Assembly (NCBI GenBank): GCA_963714405.1
Contig: CAVQOH010000001.1
Location: forward strand, 1 to 64,000
Source: JAZGGS01 sp963714405
GTDB lineage: Bacteria > Bacteroidota > Ignavibacteria > Ignavibacteriales > Ignavibacteriaceae
Length of the DNA stretch: 64,000 bases
Reading direction: 5' to 3'
Under the pieces are notes generated by a model, which saw nothing but the letters and a program-made list of their open reading frames with translations, was not told where the DNA came from and ran no database searches. The translations under genes were made by a program, and so were the position numbers. Positions 46,694-56,315 of the stretch are shown here, piece after piece (position 1 is the stretch's first letter; every line of letters begins with the position of its first letter).

Positions 46694-47321
46694 TTTTAAT
46701 AACTCTCTTACTTTTTTGATTACTAATTATCTCGTTAAGAGGATCTATATGTTTTATAAATATTAAAATTAATATTGCTGCAACTATTACTAAAAGAGAC
46801 GAAGTACTCTCTGGTTGTATAGTGGAAAACTTAATTGCTATATCAACTGTATTAAACAGAAGCAGTAATGTTAAAATTGTACTGGCAATATTAGCAATAT
46901 GATGATTTTTTTTCATCAGAAAAAAAATTACCCAAAGTACAATCCAGGTAATTACTATATAGGGGAAAATAATTAATCCGCCGCCGGCTGCAACGGCAAG
47001 TCCTCTTCCTCCTCTAAATCCAAGCCATGGGTTAAAACAATGAGCAAAAACTGCAAACAGCAAAGCCATCGCTGGGTAAATAAAAATATCAGGAAAAAAG
47101 AGAAGTGGAATAAATGCACTTAATGACCCTTTAATCGCATCAATTAAAAGAACAATAAGACCAATAAATTTTGAATTAGTTGTACGAATTGTATTTAACG
47201 TTCCAACATTTCCTGATCCAACTTTTAAGATGTCAATTCCCTTAAAAGCTTTTACAATCAGGAAAGCAGTGGGAATAGAACCTAATAAATAACCTATTGT
47301 TACACTTAGAGGAAATTCCAC
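46686..47321 (-). CDS. plsY: Acyl-phosphate:glycerol-3-phosphate acyltransferase
   Basis: 211 aa inner-membrane enzyme with five or six helices. It makes lysophosphatidate from acyl phosphate. Conserved loops are GYLLGSIPTAFLIVKAFKGI, VGSGNVGTLNTIRT, and GFRGGRGLAVAAGGGL. It lies at the head of the plsY-htrA-purB operon. Confidence 0.94.
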   Translation of the reverse strand: MEFPLSVTIGYLLGSIPTAFLIVKAFKGIDILKVGSGNVGTLNTIRTTNSKFIGLIVLLIDAIKGSLSAFIPLLFFPDIFIYPAMALLFAVFAHCFNPWLGFRGGRGLAVAAGGGLIIFPYIVITWIVLWVIFFLMKKNHHIANIASTILTLLLLFNTVDIAIKFSTIQPESTSSLLVIVAAILILIFIKHIDPLNEIISNQKSKRVIKND

Positions 47322-47437
47322 CTAATCCTCAATTTATAATGGATTTCTGGAAATAATTTAACGATCAATCTATATAATTTAATGAATTTTTTGAATATTG
47401 GAAGCTATCACTAATGTGATGTAGGGGAGAAAAAATG

Positions 47438-47511
47438 AGGCGACGGTCGGATTCGAACCGACGAATAAAGGTTTTGCAGACCTTCGCCTTAGACCGCTTG
47501 GCCACGTCGCC
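47438..47511 (-). tRNA. tRNA-Cys (GCA)
   Basis: On the minus strand the acceptor stem GGCGACG pairs with CGTCGCC, and the discriminator base is T (U), as expected for Cys. The anticodon stem AAGGT/ACCTT closes a loop CTGCAAA with GCA anticodon; the T arm GTCGG-TTCGAAT-CCGAC is complete. 74 nt, no encoded CCA. Confidence 0.94.
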
Positions 47512-47565
47512 TAAAAAAATAAAATCCACAGGTAGTGGATTTTCATTAAAATGTCAGTTTACCAG

Positions 47566-47638
47566 AGCGGGAGACGGGACTCGAACCCGCGACATTCACG
47601 TTGGCAACGTGATGCTCTACCAACTGAGCTACTCCCGC
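47566..47638 (-). tRNA. tRNA-Gly (GCC)
   Basis: On the minus strand GCGGGAG pairs with CTCCCGC, discriminator T. The anticodon loop TTGCCAA, closed by TCACG/CGTGA, holds GCC; the T arm GCGGG-TTCGAGT-CCCGT is standard. 73 nt, no encoded CCA. It lies 54 nt before tRNA-Cys in the same transcript. Confidence 0.95.
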
Positions 47639-47670
47639 AATCAACAATTAAAGAACTTTTTTTTGCGGCT

Positions 47671-47702
47671 CAAATATAATAGGATTAAACTATTTGTTGC
47701 AA
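47671..47702 (-). promoter_or_regulatory. Bacteroidota-type promoter of the tRNA-Gly/tRNA-Cys unit
   Basis: On the minus strand TTG (47702-47700) and TATATTTG (47678-47671) are separated by 21 nt, fitting TTG-N19-21-TAnnTTTG. The 5' end of tRNA-Gly is 33 nt downstream. Confidence 0.7.
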
Positions 47703-47720
47703 CAGAGTTGCTGGTACAAT

Positions 47721-47745
47721 AAAAAAGAGCCGCACTGAGCGGCTC
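47721..47745 (-). terminator. Rho-independent terminator after the shorter sorting-domain gene
   Basis: GAGCCGC (47727-47733) pairs with GCGGCTC (47739-47745); on the minus strand it is followed by six T. The same GAGCCGC stem occurs after the neighbouring paralog at 49245. Confidence 0.85.
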
Positions 47746-47770
47746 TCAAATATACCAATATCGTTGAAAT

Positions 47771-49014
47771 CTATTTAGTTAGTAACATTTTCTTTACTTC
47801 AACATTACTACCTGATTGCAGTTTATAGAAATATGCACCACTTGGTAAATTGCTGGCATCAAATGTTACTTCGTGCACATCCTGCTTCAACTTGCCCGTT
47901 AACAAGTAATGCTACTTCTTCACCTACAAGATTGTAAACAGCTAACTTTACTGTTCCGGTTTCAGGAATTCTGTACTCAATCATTGTTGAAGGATTGAAT
48001 GGATTTGGAAAATTCTGCTCTAAAGCAAAGTGTGAAGGACCTTTTACATCAATTTCAATTTCATCAGAATATTCGTATGTACCCTGGAAATCTATTTGTT
48101 TTAAGCTGTAATAATAAATACCGGTTTCTACAGTTTTATCTACATAAGAATATTCCTGTGGCTCTGTTGTGGTACCGAATCCATTAACAAATCCAACTGT
48201 AGCGATATTCGCTGTTTGCAGCTTTTCTTTCAATCTCAAACATCTGGTTATTAAGTTCAGATGCTGTAGTCCAATTTAGCACAACATTTCCATTTACATT
48301 AACATTTCCGATAAATGAAGTTAACTCGACTGGAATCCACAATAAATCTTCCAGCACATAATCATCAAAATAATATTTTGCTGGTTCAATTGTACTTGGA
48401 TCATCATTTCCATAAAAGTTGCTTCCACCTAGCTGGTTGATTTGTGGAGTACCAAAAGTTCCTAAACTCCACTGCCAGCCGTGTATAAGAGAACCATTCA
48501 GGTGAAATTCAGCCCAATCGATATCGTGATCGACAATTACTTCTACATCCATCCAGGTATCATGGGAAAAAACAAATGGCTGGATTAGTGCTCCGCCGCC
48601 ATCAATATTTCCGGTACCTCCGGCATAAAAATATACCTGCATACCCCAGTTAACTGTTGATGGTCCCAGGAATTCCTGTAATGTGTTAAAATAACCATCA
48701 AAGCCTGTTTCGATATACATCTTAAACCGAATGCTGTATTTACCTGTTGTAAAGTTTGCTATTGGATGAACAAGATCATTATCTGTAACAATTAGAATTG
48801 AATTCGAACCACTCGCTGCAAAATCTGATGATACTAATGGATCTGTAACAGGATCACCGGGTACACTATTCCAGGTAGTCCAATCAAGAGAATTTTGAAG
48901 TGTTAATTGTATCCCTGATGTATAGGCTTCAAAATCATCCTCGAAAATAATTGGTTGCCCAAAAGCCATTGCAGAAAAGAATAGGGCAATAAGCACGCTG
49001 TGCAAATATTTCAT
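47771..49014 (-). pseudogene. Secreted protein with type IX sorting domain, two frameshifts
   Basis: About 413 aa when joined. The signal peptide MKYLHSVLIALFFSAMAFG is followed by a jelly-roll/LamG-like region (IIFEDDFEAYTSGIQLTLQN to AKYYFDDYVLED), a FnIII-like segment (PVELTSFIGNVNVNG) and a sorting domain with QNFPNPFNPSTMIEYRIPE. Extra bases near 48200 and 47882 break the frame; after them the tail reads HEVTFDASNLPSGAYFYKLQ and ends VEVKKMLLTK at 47771. It is a paralog of the neighbouring gene at 49291-51300. Confidence 0.87.
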
Positions 49015-49237
49015 AGAACCTCCATGATTTGATTAAAGATAAAGTTGATTAATTTGAATTAATATTCAATATTATATTCAGCTGAATATTAAAGTACTTC
49101 AGCAATTACACCACCCTCATACCTATTCAATTTTTAGCTTTCCTTTACAAAAAAGATGAATTTGACTGAAAACTGATTAAATAATAAGAAAATATTTGTT
49201 AGAAGACAATAGGTGAGAGAATAATTTTAGGAAGAAT

Positions 49238-49263
49238 AAAAAAAGAGCCGCAATGAGCGGCTC
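49238..49263 (-). terminator. Rho-independent terminator after the longer sorting-domain gene
   Basis: GAGCCGC (49245-49251) pairs with GCGGCTC (49257-49263), with a T run on the minus strand. Confidence 0.85.
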
Positions 49264-49290
49264 TTTAATATCAGATGCTAAATAATCAAA

Positions 49291-51300
49291 TTATTTCATT
49301 AATAACATCTTTTTAGCTACAACATTGTTGCCAGATTGCAACTTATAAATGTAAGTTCCGCTAGCTAATGAAGAAGCATCAAAAGAAACTTCAAAGAAAC
49401 CTACTTCTGAAACTTCATTAACAAGAACTGCTACTTCTTCTCCAATTAAATTGTATACAGCTAATTTAACTATTCCTGCTTCAGGAACACTGTATTTAAT
49501 ATTGGTTGAAGGGTTAAATGGATTTGGATAATTTTGCTCTAAAGCAAAGGTTAATGGTCCATTTACATCAACTTCAATTTCATCAAAATACTCGTAAGTA
49601 CCTAGAAAATCAATTTGCTTTAGTCTGTAGAAATAAGCTCCAGTTGTAACAGTTGCATCTGTATAGGTGTATCTTTGAGGCTCGGTTGTTGTTCCGTGTC
49701 CTTCAACATAACCTATTGCAGCAAACTGTCCATCAGCTGTTCTTCTCTCTATTTCAAACATCTGGTTGTTGGTCTCACTTGCAGTTGACCAGTTCAATAC
49801 AACCTGTCCACTCTGGTTAACATTTGCTGTGAAAGAAGTTAATTCTACAGGAATGAATGGAAATACACCGAACATCATGTCATCAATGTACATTTCATCA
49901 TTAAATGTAGCTCCAAAGAAATCAGCTACATCTAATACTAGAGGACAAGTTCCTGATGTACCGTTTGTCCAGGCCCATTCAACAATTAAAGCACCATCCA
50001 GATAGAATTGTGCAAGATCGGTATCAAGATCAATATTAAACCTAACCTGCTGCCATGTATCTTCTAACCATGTAAACGGAACATCCGGTAGACCGGTAAG
50101 GGCACGACCTGTTCCGCCAACATCAAAGTAAACTTCAATGTCCCACAATACCAGTGCTTCAGCCATCAGATTAAAATAACCTGATTTACCAGCTGGAATA
50201 TACATTTTCCATCCAAGATCCCATTTACCGGATGTCTGACCATCAAAAAATTTAATTACATCATTGTTCTGAACAAATACTACTGAGTTAGTACCACTAA
50301 AAGCGTAAGCATCAGAAATGAACGCATCTTCTACAGGATCGCATGGCAGGTTGCTCCAGGTAGACCAGTTAACTGGGTCTTCACAAGCTATCTGATCACC
50401 AGCTGTATATGCTTCAAAGTCACTAACATATGGTACCGCTGGTCCAACAGGTCCAGTTGGTTCAATTTCATAAACAAAAATTACATCACCAATTGGGTTG
50501 CCTTGAAGTAAACCTCCAACGGTAAAGAAACCGCTTGCATAGTCAGTCATTGAGAATAATCCACCTGCAATTGAAAGACTGCCGCTACCACCGGTTATGT
50601 CTCCCAATACATCATGAGCTACACCAGTAACTACTCCATCTGGAAGATGTACTTGGTTAATAAACTGTGGTGTACCGGCTCCACCGCCTTGTGAGAATAC
50701 CCAAAGATAAGGACCACCTGGGCTTACATTATCATATGCGGAACCATAGTTGCTGGTAACTGATGGACTTGCAGTAATTCTATGTAATTCGTTACCTGAT
50801 CTATCAATACATACAATGTCAGTACTCCAGTTACCTACCCAGAAAGCATCAAGATCAGAATCGTAAGCTATGTGTCTTACTGCTTCTGTTGAAGGAATAG
50901 TACCGATTAATGTATTTGTTGAAAAATCCATCTGGTAAATGGTAGTTGCTGCAGCACCACCATAGAAATAGGTGCCATCAAAAGCTAGATCTCTTAAGCC
51001 GGTAACACCAGCTACTGAAAATTCACGAACCAGAGTAGTACCATCAGCACTGTATTCGTGAATGAGATTTGATGCCCAGCGGGTTGAATAAAAACTTGTT
51101 CCATCCCATTCTGCACCTGCGTTGCCTGCAGCACCGCTTAAAGCAGCAGCATCAAATTCTAAGAGAAGATCCCAGATTGCTTCTACAGGTGGAGTGTAGT
51201 TAACCGGTCCACCATTTGGATCAACTTCGTATTGCTGTGCTGTAAGAGTAAAGCAAACAGATAAAACAAGAAAGAGTGTAAAAAGTCTGATTGACTTCAT
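49291..51300 (-). CDS. Large secreted protein with propeller-like, jelly-roll and type IX sorting domains
   Basis: 669 aa. The signal peptide is MKSIRLFTLFLVLSVCFTLT (cut after AQQ). Residues about 40-280 repeat W/F-G-D patterns (RDLAFDGTYFYGGAAATTIY, VRHIAYDSDLDAFWVGNWST), suggesting a beta-propeller. About 295-485 (YVSDFEAYTAGDQIACEDPV) match the jelly-roll of the downstream paralog, followed by PVELTSFTANVNQSGQVVLN and the sorting domain QNYPNPFNPSTNIKYSVPE ending KKMLLMK. It is intact and probably displayed or released via type IX secretion. Confidence 0.88.
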   Translation of the reverse strand: MKSIRLFTLFLVLSVCFTLTAQQYEVDPNGGPVNYTPPVEAIWDLLLEFDAAALSGAAGNAGAEWDGTSFYSTRWASNLIHEYSADGTTLVREFSVAGVTGLRDLAFDGTYFYGGAAATTIYQMDFSTNTLIGTIPSTEAVRHIAYDSDLDAFWVGNWSTDIVCIDRSGNELHRITASPSVTSNYGSAYDNVSPGGPYLWVFSQGGGAGTPQFINQVHLPDGVVTGVAHDVLGDITGGSGSLSIAGGLFSMTDYASGFFTVGGLLQGNPIGDVIFVYEIEPTGPVGPAVPYVSDFEAYTAGDQIACEDPVNWSTWSNLPCDPVEDAFISDAYAFSGTNSVVFVQNNDVIKFFDGQTSGKWDLGWKMYIPAGKSGYFNLMAEALVLWDIEVYFDVGGTGRALTGLPDVPFTWLEDTWQQVRFNIDLDTDLAQFYLDGALIVEWAWTNGTSGTCPLVLDVADFFGATFNDEMYIDDMMFGVFPFIPVELTSFTANVNQSGQVVLNWSTASETNNQMFEIERRTADGQFAAIGYVEGHGTTTEPQRYTYTDATVTTGAYFYRLKQIDFLGTYEYFDEIEVDVNGPLTFALEQNYPNPFNPSTNIKYSVPEAGIVKLAVYNLIGEEVAVLVNEVSEVGFFEVSFDASSLASGTYIYKLQSGNNVVAKKMLLMK

Positions 51301-51759
51301 TCTAATTCCTCCTAAATTGGATTAATGATAGTGTTAATTATGTACGGACAAAGAAAATATTGGTTATGAAAAATTGGTATGTTTAAGGATAACCCTCTGT
51401 TTTTAATAACCAATAATAACTCATTTTTTACAGAAGATTTCACCTCCTTATTAGGTTATAATAGATTATATGATATGTTAATAAATGATATATTATGATA
51501 TCTTTTCACAGCAGATGTACAAAAACTTATCAAGCATCATTTTAGTCATTGAATTATACGAAAAAATTTTTTCAAAAAAAACAAAATATGTATTATTTAA
51601 ACTTAATCTATATTGAAAAAGTGCATGAAAATTAGAAATAATATGTTTCAAAGTAGTAAAAATTTATTGTGTAAAATTACCGGAATATAAAGTTGCTAAA
51701 AGTTACTAATTGAGTATAAAAAGTATATTTTTGTTCATTAAATTTTATTTTGTTTAGTA
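51301..51759. other. Divergent intergenic region, no gene seen
   Basis: 459 nt of very AT-rich DNA between the minus-strand sorting-domain gene and pcm. It presumably holds promoters for both. A TATTTTTG at about 51725 resembles a -7 box, but no TTG lies 19-21 nt before it. Small A/T palindromes occur near 51470-51500. I see no ORF, RNA or terminator. Confidence 0.5.
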
Positions 51760-52398
51760 ATGTTCAAGCAACAGAGATTAGAATTAGTTAAAAACCTTTC
51801 AAAAAAAGGAATAACAGATAAAATTCTGCTTAAAGCAATGAGTGAGGTGGAAAGGGAAAAGTTTATTCCAAAAGCAATTAGAGCTCACGCTTACCTGGAT
51901 ATTGCATTACCAATTGGACATGGCCAGACAATTTCTCAACCATATACAATAGCTGTGATGACTGAAGCATTGAGTGTTAAAAGGGGAGATACTATTCTTG
52001 AAATCGGAACCGGTTCTGGTTACCAGGCAGCGCTTTTAAATGCAATGGAAACAAAAGTATACAGCATTGAAAGAAATTTTGATCTGTTTAATAAGGCATC
52101 TAAACTTTTTGATAAATTAGGAGTGCGTGTTCATTGCAAATGCGGTGATGGAACACTTGGTTGGAAAGAATTTGCACCTTTTGATGGTATAATTGTTACT
52201 GCCGGTTCTCCTTCAATTCCTGAATCCTTAAAAAATCAGCTTAACACGAATGGTAAAATGGTAATTCCTGTTGGAGACAAAAATTCTCAAACGTTAAAAG
52301 TAATAACCAAAATTGATGAAGAAAATTTTAATATTGAAGATATTCCAGAATTCGCATTTGTTCCATTAATTGGAAGAGAAGGTTGGAAAGAACAGTAA
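51760..52398 (+). CDS. pcm: Protein-L-isoaspartate O-methyltransferase
   Basis: 212 aa. It repairs isoaspartyl residues with SAM. IGHGQTISQPYTIAVMTEAL and ILEIGTGSGYQAALLNAMET (SAM loop) are diagnostic, and DGIIVTAGSPSIPESLKNQL, MVIPVG complete the pattern. The miaA gene starts inside its last codons. Confidence 0.95.
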   Translation: MFKQQRLELVKNLSKKGITDKILLKAMSEVEREKFIPKAIRAHAYLDIALPIGHGQTISQPYTIAVMTEALSVKRGDTILEIGTGSGYQAALLNAMETKVYSIERNFDLFNKASKLFDKLGVRVHCKCGDGTLGWKEFAPFDGIIVTAGSPSIPESLKNQLNTNGKMVIPVGDKNSQTLKVITKIDEENFNIEDIPEFAFVPLIGREGWKEQ

Positions 52399-53303
52399 TT
52401 GTTATAGTTGGTCCTACCTGTTCAGGTAAAACTCATCTTGCAATATTATTGGCAAAAATTCTTAAAAGCGAAGTTATCTCAGCTGACAGTAGACAGGTAT
52501 ATAAAAAACTTGATATAGGAACAGCCAAACCCTCAGCAGAGCAAATTGCAGAAGTAAAACATCATTTTATAAATATTTTAGATCCCGAAGAGGATTACAA
52601 TGTTAGTATATTTGAAAAACAAGCTGAAGATATTATTAAATCGTTGCATCAACGTAATGTTGTACCAATTATTGCAGGAGGATCAGGTTTATATATAAAA
52701 GCTTTAATTGATGGAATATTTGATACGGCGGATAAGGATTTTGAATACAGGGAAAAAATTCTGGCTGATAAAAATAATTTTGGAAATGAGTTCCTATATA
52801 ATCAATTAAAAAAAGTTGATCCTGTAAGTGCAGGAAAAATGTTGCCTCAAAACTGGAAAAGGGTAATGAGAGCTTTGGAGGTTCTTCACATTTCCGGCGA
52901 ACCGATATGGAAGCATTATGAAAGACAAAAAAAACACAACGCATATAATTTTTATCAATTTGGTTTGAACCCAGAGAGGGCAAAATTATACAACTATATA
53001 AATGACCGCGTTGATAAAATGATTAATGATGGCCTAGTAAGCGAAGTTAAAAAACTATTAGCAGATGGATATAGTAAAGAACTTAATTCACTGAATACTG
53101 TTGGGTATAAAGAAATAATTTCTTACTTGAATAACGAAATTTCTCTAGAAAGAGCAATTGAGCTGATCAAAAGAAATACCAGAAGATATGCAAAAAGACA
53201 GTTAACTTGGTTTAGGAATGATAAACGAATCGAATGGTTTGATGCTAATGATGTTGCGGATCTTAAAAATCTTTCTAAAAATATTTCCGGACGATTTAAA
53301 TAA
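52383..53303 (+). CDS. miaA: tRNA dimethylallyltransferase
   Basis: 306 aa. It adds an isopentenyl group to A37 of tRNAs reading U-starting codons. Walker A-like VIVGPTCSGKTHLAILLAK, SADSRQVYKKLDIGTAKPS, then IAGGSGLYIKALIDG and NTRRYAKRQLTWFRND are characteristic. A TTG start at 52383 overlaps pcm by 16 nt; no better start keeps the P-loop strand. Confidence 0.95.
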   Translation: MERTVIVIVGPTCSGKTHLAILLAKILKSEVISADSRQVYKKLDIGTAKPSAEQIAEVKHHFINILDPEEDYNVSIFEKQAEDIIKSLHQRNVVPIIAGGSGLYIKALIDGIFDTADKDFEYREKILADKNNFGNEFLYNQLKKVDPVSAGKMLPQNWKRVMRALEVLHISGEPIWKHYERQKKHNAYNFYQFGLNPERAKLYNYINDRVDKMINDGLVSEVKKLLADGYSKELNSLNTVGYKEIISYLNNEISLERAIELIKRNTRRYAKRQLTWFRNDKRIEWFDANDVADLKNLSKNISGRFK

Positions 53304-53476
53304 TTTATCTTAAAATTAAAATTTCTTCTTTAACACCTCGTTAAATATCAATATATTCGTAGAGTAAAAAATTATTTTTTAGCAATATCATTTGGATATG
53401 CACTTAACAATAATTTTTTATGAAGATCATCATAAATAGTTCTTCCAATTTTTCCTAATAAAGAAAGGAACAAAAA

Positions 53477-54523
53477 ATGGTTGGAATTGTTGGATATGGT
53501 TCATACCTGCCGCGTTATCGCATAAAAGTAGAAAGCATTGCAAAAGAGTGGGGTTCAGATCCTGAAGCATTAAAAAGAGGATTACAGCTATTTGAAAAAA
53601 CGGTACCTGGAATGGATGAAGATACAATTACTATTTCTGTGGAAGCTGCTAGAAATGCTTTAAAACGTGCTAATATAAATCCAAAGGAAATTGGTGCTCT
53701 TTATATTGGATCAGAATCTCATCCATATGCAGTAAAACCAAGTGGTACAATTGTAATTGATGCACTGGGAATTGGGCCGCATGTTCATGTTGCCAGTTAT
53801 GAGTTTGCTTGTAAGGCGGGCACTGAAGCAATGTATAATGCTTATGCCCTGGTTAAGGCTGGTGAAATGAAGTACGCAATGGGTATTGGTGCAGATACAT
53901 CTCAAGGCGCCCCGGGGGACGCTTTGGAATATTCTGCATCAGCAGGTGGTGCAGCATTTATAATGGGTAAAAAGAATGTTGTGGCAGAAATTCTGTTTAC
54001 TACTTCTTACACATCAGATACCCCTGATTTTTGGAGACGTGAACATCAATTTTATCCGCGTCACGCAGGAAGATTTACAGGAGAACCCGCATACTTCAAG
54101 CATCTTGTAACGGCAGCTAAAATTCTTCTGAAAAAATCTGAGATGAAACCAGAAGATTTTAAATATGCTGTTTTCCATATGCCAAATGGAAAATTTCCGC
54201 AAATGGCCGGCAAAAAGTTAGGGTTTACCAAAAAACAATTAGAAACAGGTTGGATAGTTCCATGGATGGGAAATACTTATTCGGGTTCATCTCCAACAGG
54301 ACTTGCAGCAATATTAGATGTAGCAAAACCGGGTGATAAAATATTCATGGTTTCTTTTGGATCAGGTGCTGGAAGTGATGGGTTTATCTTTAAGGTGACT
54401 GATAAGATAAAAGATGTTCAAAATAAAGCGGTTAAGTTAAGAGATATGCTTGATAATAATAAGATTTACCTTGATTATGGTGAATACGCTAAATTCCGTG
54501 AAAAAATAATTCTTAATGATTAG
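53477..54523 (+). CDS. HMG-CoA synthase, archaeal type
   Basis: 348 aa, the short archaeal form (eukaryotic and Gram-positive enzymes differ in pattern and are longer). It condenses acetyl-CoA and acetoacetyl-CoA. MVGIVGYGSYLPRYRIKVES opens it; the catalytic residues are E80 (IGSES), C112 (SYEFACKAGTEAM) and H234 (FHMPNGKFP). AAAGGAAC precedes the ATG. It is followed by thiolase and DUF35 genes, the trio that in archaea forms a channelled acetoacetyl-CoA/HMG-CoA complex. Confidence 0.9.
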   Translation: MVGIVGYGSYLPRYRIKVESIAKEWGSDPEALKRGLQLFEKTVPGMDEDTITISVEAARNALKRANINPKEIGALYIGSESHPYAVKPSGTIVIDALGIGPHVHVASYEFACKAGTEAMYNAYALVKAGEMKYAMGIGADTSQGAPGDALEYSASAGGAAFIMGKKNVVAEILFTTSYTSDTPDFWRREHQFYPRHAGRFTGEPAYFKHLVTAAKILLKKSEMKPEDFKYAVFHMPNGKFPQMAGKKLGFTKKQLETGWIVPWMGNTYSGSSPTGLAAILDVAKPGDKIFMVSFGSGAGSDGFIFKVTDKIKDVQNKAVKLRDMLDNNKIYLDYGEYAKFREKIILND

Positions 54524-54535
54524 CGAGGAATTAAT

Positions 54536-55684
54536 ATGAGAGAAGTAGCAGTAATAGGAACCGGGATGACAAATTTCGGTGAACTATGGAATAAATCAAT
54601 AAAAGATATTTTTGTTGAAGCAGCACTTGGTGCAATTGAAACTGCCGGGGTGGATCATATTGATTCAATATATGTTGGATCTATGAGCAGCGGATTATTT
54701 GTTGGGCAGGAGCATCTTGGAGCTGTAATGGCAGATTATCTAGGACAAAATCCTGTTCCAGCAACCAGAGTTGAATCTGCTTGCGCTTCCGGCGGAGTAG
54801 CTTTCCGTGCAGCTTTTCATGAAGTTGCTTCTGGTGCAAGTGATATTGTACTTGCAGGGGGAGTTGAAAAGATGACTGATGGAGCGGATGTTACCGAAGC
54901 TCTAGCAACTGCAGCCGATCAGGAATATGAAGTTTACCAGGGCGTTACATTTCCAGGACTCTATGCAATGATTGCTAATGCGCACATGCATGAATTTAAA
55001 ACTAAAAGAGAACATCTTGCAGCCGTTGCAGTTAAAAATCATTTAAATGGATTTAACAATCCAAACGCTCAATTTAAAAGTAAAATAACTGTAGATCAGG
55101 TTTTAAATTCAACCCTGGTTGCAGATCCTTTAAGATTACTGGATTGTTCGCCAGTAAGCGACGGAGGAGCAGCTGTAATTCTTTGTTCAATGGATGTTGC
55201 AGAGAAACTTAAGAGAAAGTGTGTTCGTGTGAAGGCAACTTCGCAGGCATCAGGAACAATAGCTTTGCACAGCAGGAAAAGTTTAACCACTATTGATGCT
55301 GTTAAAATTGCTGGCGAAAAAGCTTTTAAAATGGCAAAATTAAAACCATCAGATATAGATTTTGCAGAAGTTCATGATTGCTTTACAATTGCCGAAATTG
55401 TTGTTACTGAAGATCTCGGATTCTTCAAAAAAGGCAAGGGTGGTTCAGCAGTTGCAGAAGGAAAGACTGCAATCGATGGTATTATCCCTATAAATTCTAG
55501 CGGCGGTCTAAAATCTAAAGGACACCCGGTTGGTGCAACAGGGATTGCACAAATTATTGAACTTTATGAACAGCTTACCGGAAATGCCGGAAAGAGACAA
55601 ATTAAAAATGCGAAAATTGGATTAGCACAAAATATGGGTGGATCCGGTGCAAGCTGTGTAATAAATATTTTGGAGGCAATATGA
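54536..55684 (+). CDS. Thiolase (acetyl-CoA C-acetyltransferase), archaeal/SCP2 type
   Basis: 382 aa. Catalytic C83 is in RVESACASGGVAFRAA, H280 in EVHDCF and H330 in SSGGLKSKGHPVGATG. Instead of the bacterial C-terminal CxG loop the protein ends NMGGSGASCVINIL, as archaeal and SCP2-type thiolases do. GAGGAA lies before the ATG and the next gene overlaps by 4 nt. In the archaeal complex it supplies acetoacetyl-CoA to HMG-CoA synthase. Confidence 0.92.
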   Translation: MREVAVIGTGMTNFGELWNKSIKDIFVEAALGAIETAGVDHIDSIYVGSMSSGLFVGQEHLGAVMADYLGQNPVPATRVESACASGGVAFRAAFHEVASGASDIVLAGGVEKMTDGADVTEALATAADQEYEVYQGVTFPGLYAMIANAHMHEFKTKREHLAAVAVKNHLNGFNNPNAQFKSKITVDQVLNSTLVADPLRLLDCSPVSDGGAAVILCSMDVAEKLKRKCVRVKATSQASGTIALHSRKSLTTIDAVKIAGEKAFKMAKLKPSDIDFAEVHDCFTIAEIVVTEDLGFFKKGKGGSAVAEGKTAIDGIIPINSSGGLKSKGHPVGATGIAQIIELYEQLTGNAGKRQIKNAKIGLAQNMGGSGASCVINILEAI

Positions 55685-56070
55685 TAAGTCCTAGATATCA
55701 CAGGGAAAAACCGCAGCGTTATCGTTTGGAAGCAGGTAAATGCAGAAAGTGCGGAAAAGTAAGTTTTCCACCAAGATTAATTTGTCCAAAATGCAAAGCA
55801 AAAGAATTTGAAATTATAAAACTCAGTGATGAAGGTGTAATAAAAACTTTTACTATTATTCGTGTAGCTTCCGATGTGTTTTCATTACAAACACCTTTTG
55901 CTGTTGGAATTGTAGAATTAAAAGGTGGAGTCAGATTAACTGCACAAATTGCAGAACCTGAACTTGATAAAGTAAAAATCGGTAAAAAAGTTAAAATGGT
56001 GTTCCGTAAAATTCAGGATGAAGGTAAATCCGGATTGCATTGTTACGGATATAAAGCAATTATAGCTTAG
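55681..56070 (+). CDS. DUF35 OB-fold zinc-ribbon protein
   Basis: 129 aa. The N-terminal zinc ribbon has C21-x2-C24 and C35-x2-C38 (CRKCGKVSFPPRLICPKC), and the OB-fold follows (KTFTIIRVASDVFSLQTPFA, GIVELKGGVRLTAQIAEPEL). DUF35 proteins bridge thiolase and HMG-CoA synthase in archaea, sharing a CoA-binding channel. It overlaps the thiolase gene by 4 nt and is closed by a terminator. Confidence 0.9.
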   Translation: MISPRYHREKPQRYRLEAGKCRKCGKVSFPPRLICPKCKAKEFEIIKLSDEGVIKTFTIIRVASDVFSLQTPFAVGIVELKGGVRLTAQIAEPELDKVKIGKKVKMVFRKIQDEGKSGLHCYGYKAIIA

Positions 56071-56082
56071 CTGAATTTTAAA

Positions 56083-56119
56083 ATATGCCATATCATTTTT
56101 GATGTGGCATATCTTTTTT
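56083..56119 (+). terminator. Rho-independent terminator after the DUF35 gene
   Basis: ATATGCCATATC (56083-56094) pairs with GATGTGGCATAT (56101-56112), then a run of T. It separates the three-gene trio from atuA. Confidence 0.85.
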
Positions 56120-56190
56120 AATACATTTCATCATTAGCGCATTTCTTAATAAATTACATCAATACTTTTAATAATTAGAAAAGAAGCATT

Positions 56191-56218
56191 TGAAAGAAAA
56201 AATTAGAATAGCATCAGG
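56191..56218. repeat. 28-bp direct repeat, upstream copy
   Basis: Identical to 56316-56343, the beginning of the AtuA coding sequence. Preceded by T, so TTG at 56190 may be the original start codon. Looks like one side of a target duplication. Confidence 0.85.
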
Positions 56219-56315
56219 ACTCTTTACCCTGAACTTGTTTCAGGGTCTTAATACATTAACGAAATATTAAATTAACCAAAAGATGCTGAAACGAGTTCAG
56301 CATAGATAATAATTA
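56219..56315. mobile_element. REP-like double-hairpin element (97 bp)
   Basis: Contains ACCCTGAA-cttgt-TTCAGGGT (56226-56246) and ATGCTGAA-acgag-TTCAGCAT (56283-56303). The cores CTGAACTTGTTTCAG (56229-56243) and CTGAAACGAGTTCAG (56286-56300) are inverted copies with one mismatch, i.e. a REP pair. It is flanked by 28-bp direct repeats. Such CTGAACTTGTTTCAG-type hairpins are familiar dispersed repeats in Bacteroidota genomes. No protein is encoded. Confidence 0.75.

Noticed and set aside
51700..51759. pcm promoter with TATTTTTG
   Set aside because: No TTG lies 19-21 nt upstream; such an AT-rich box is expected by chance here.
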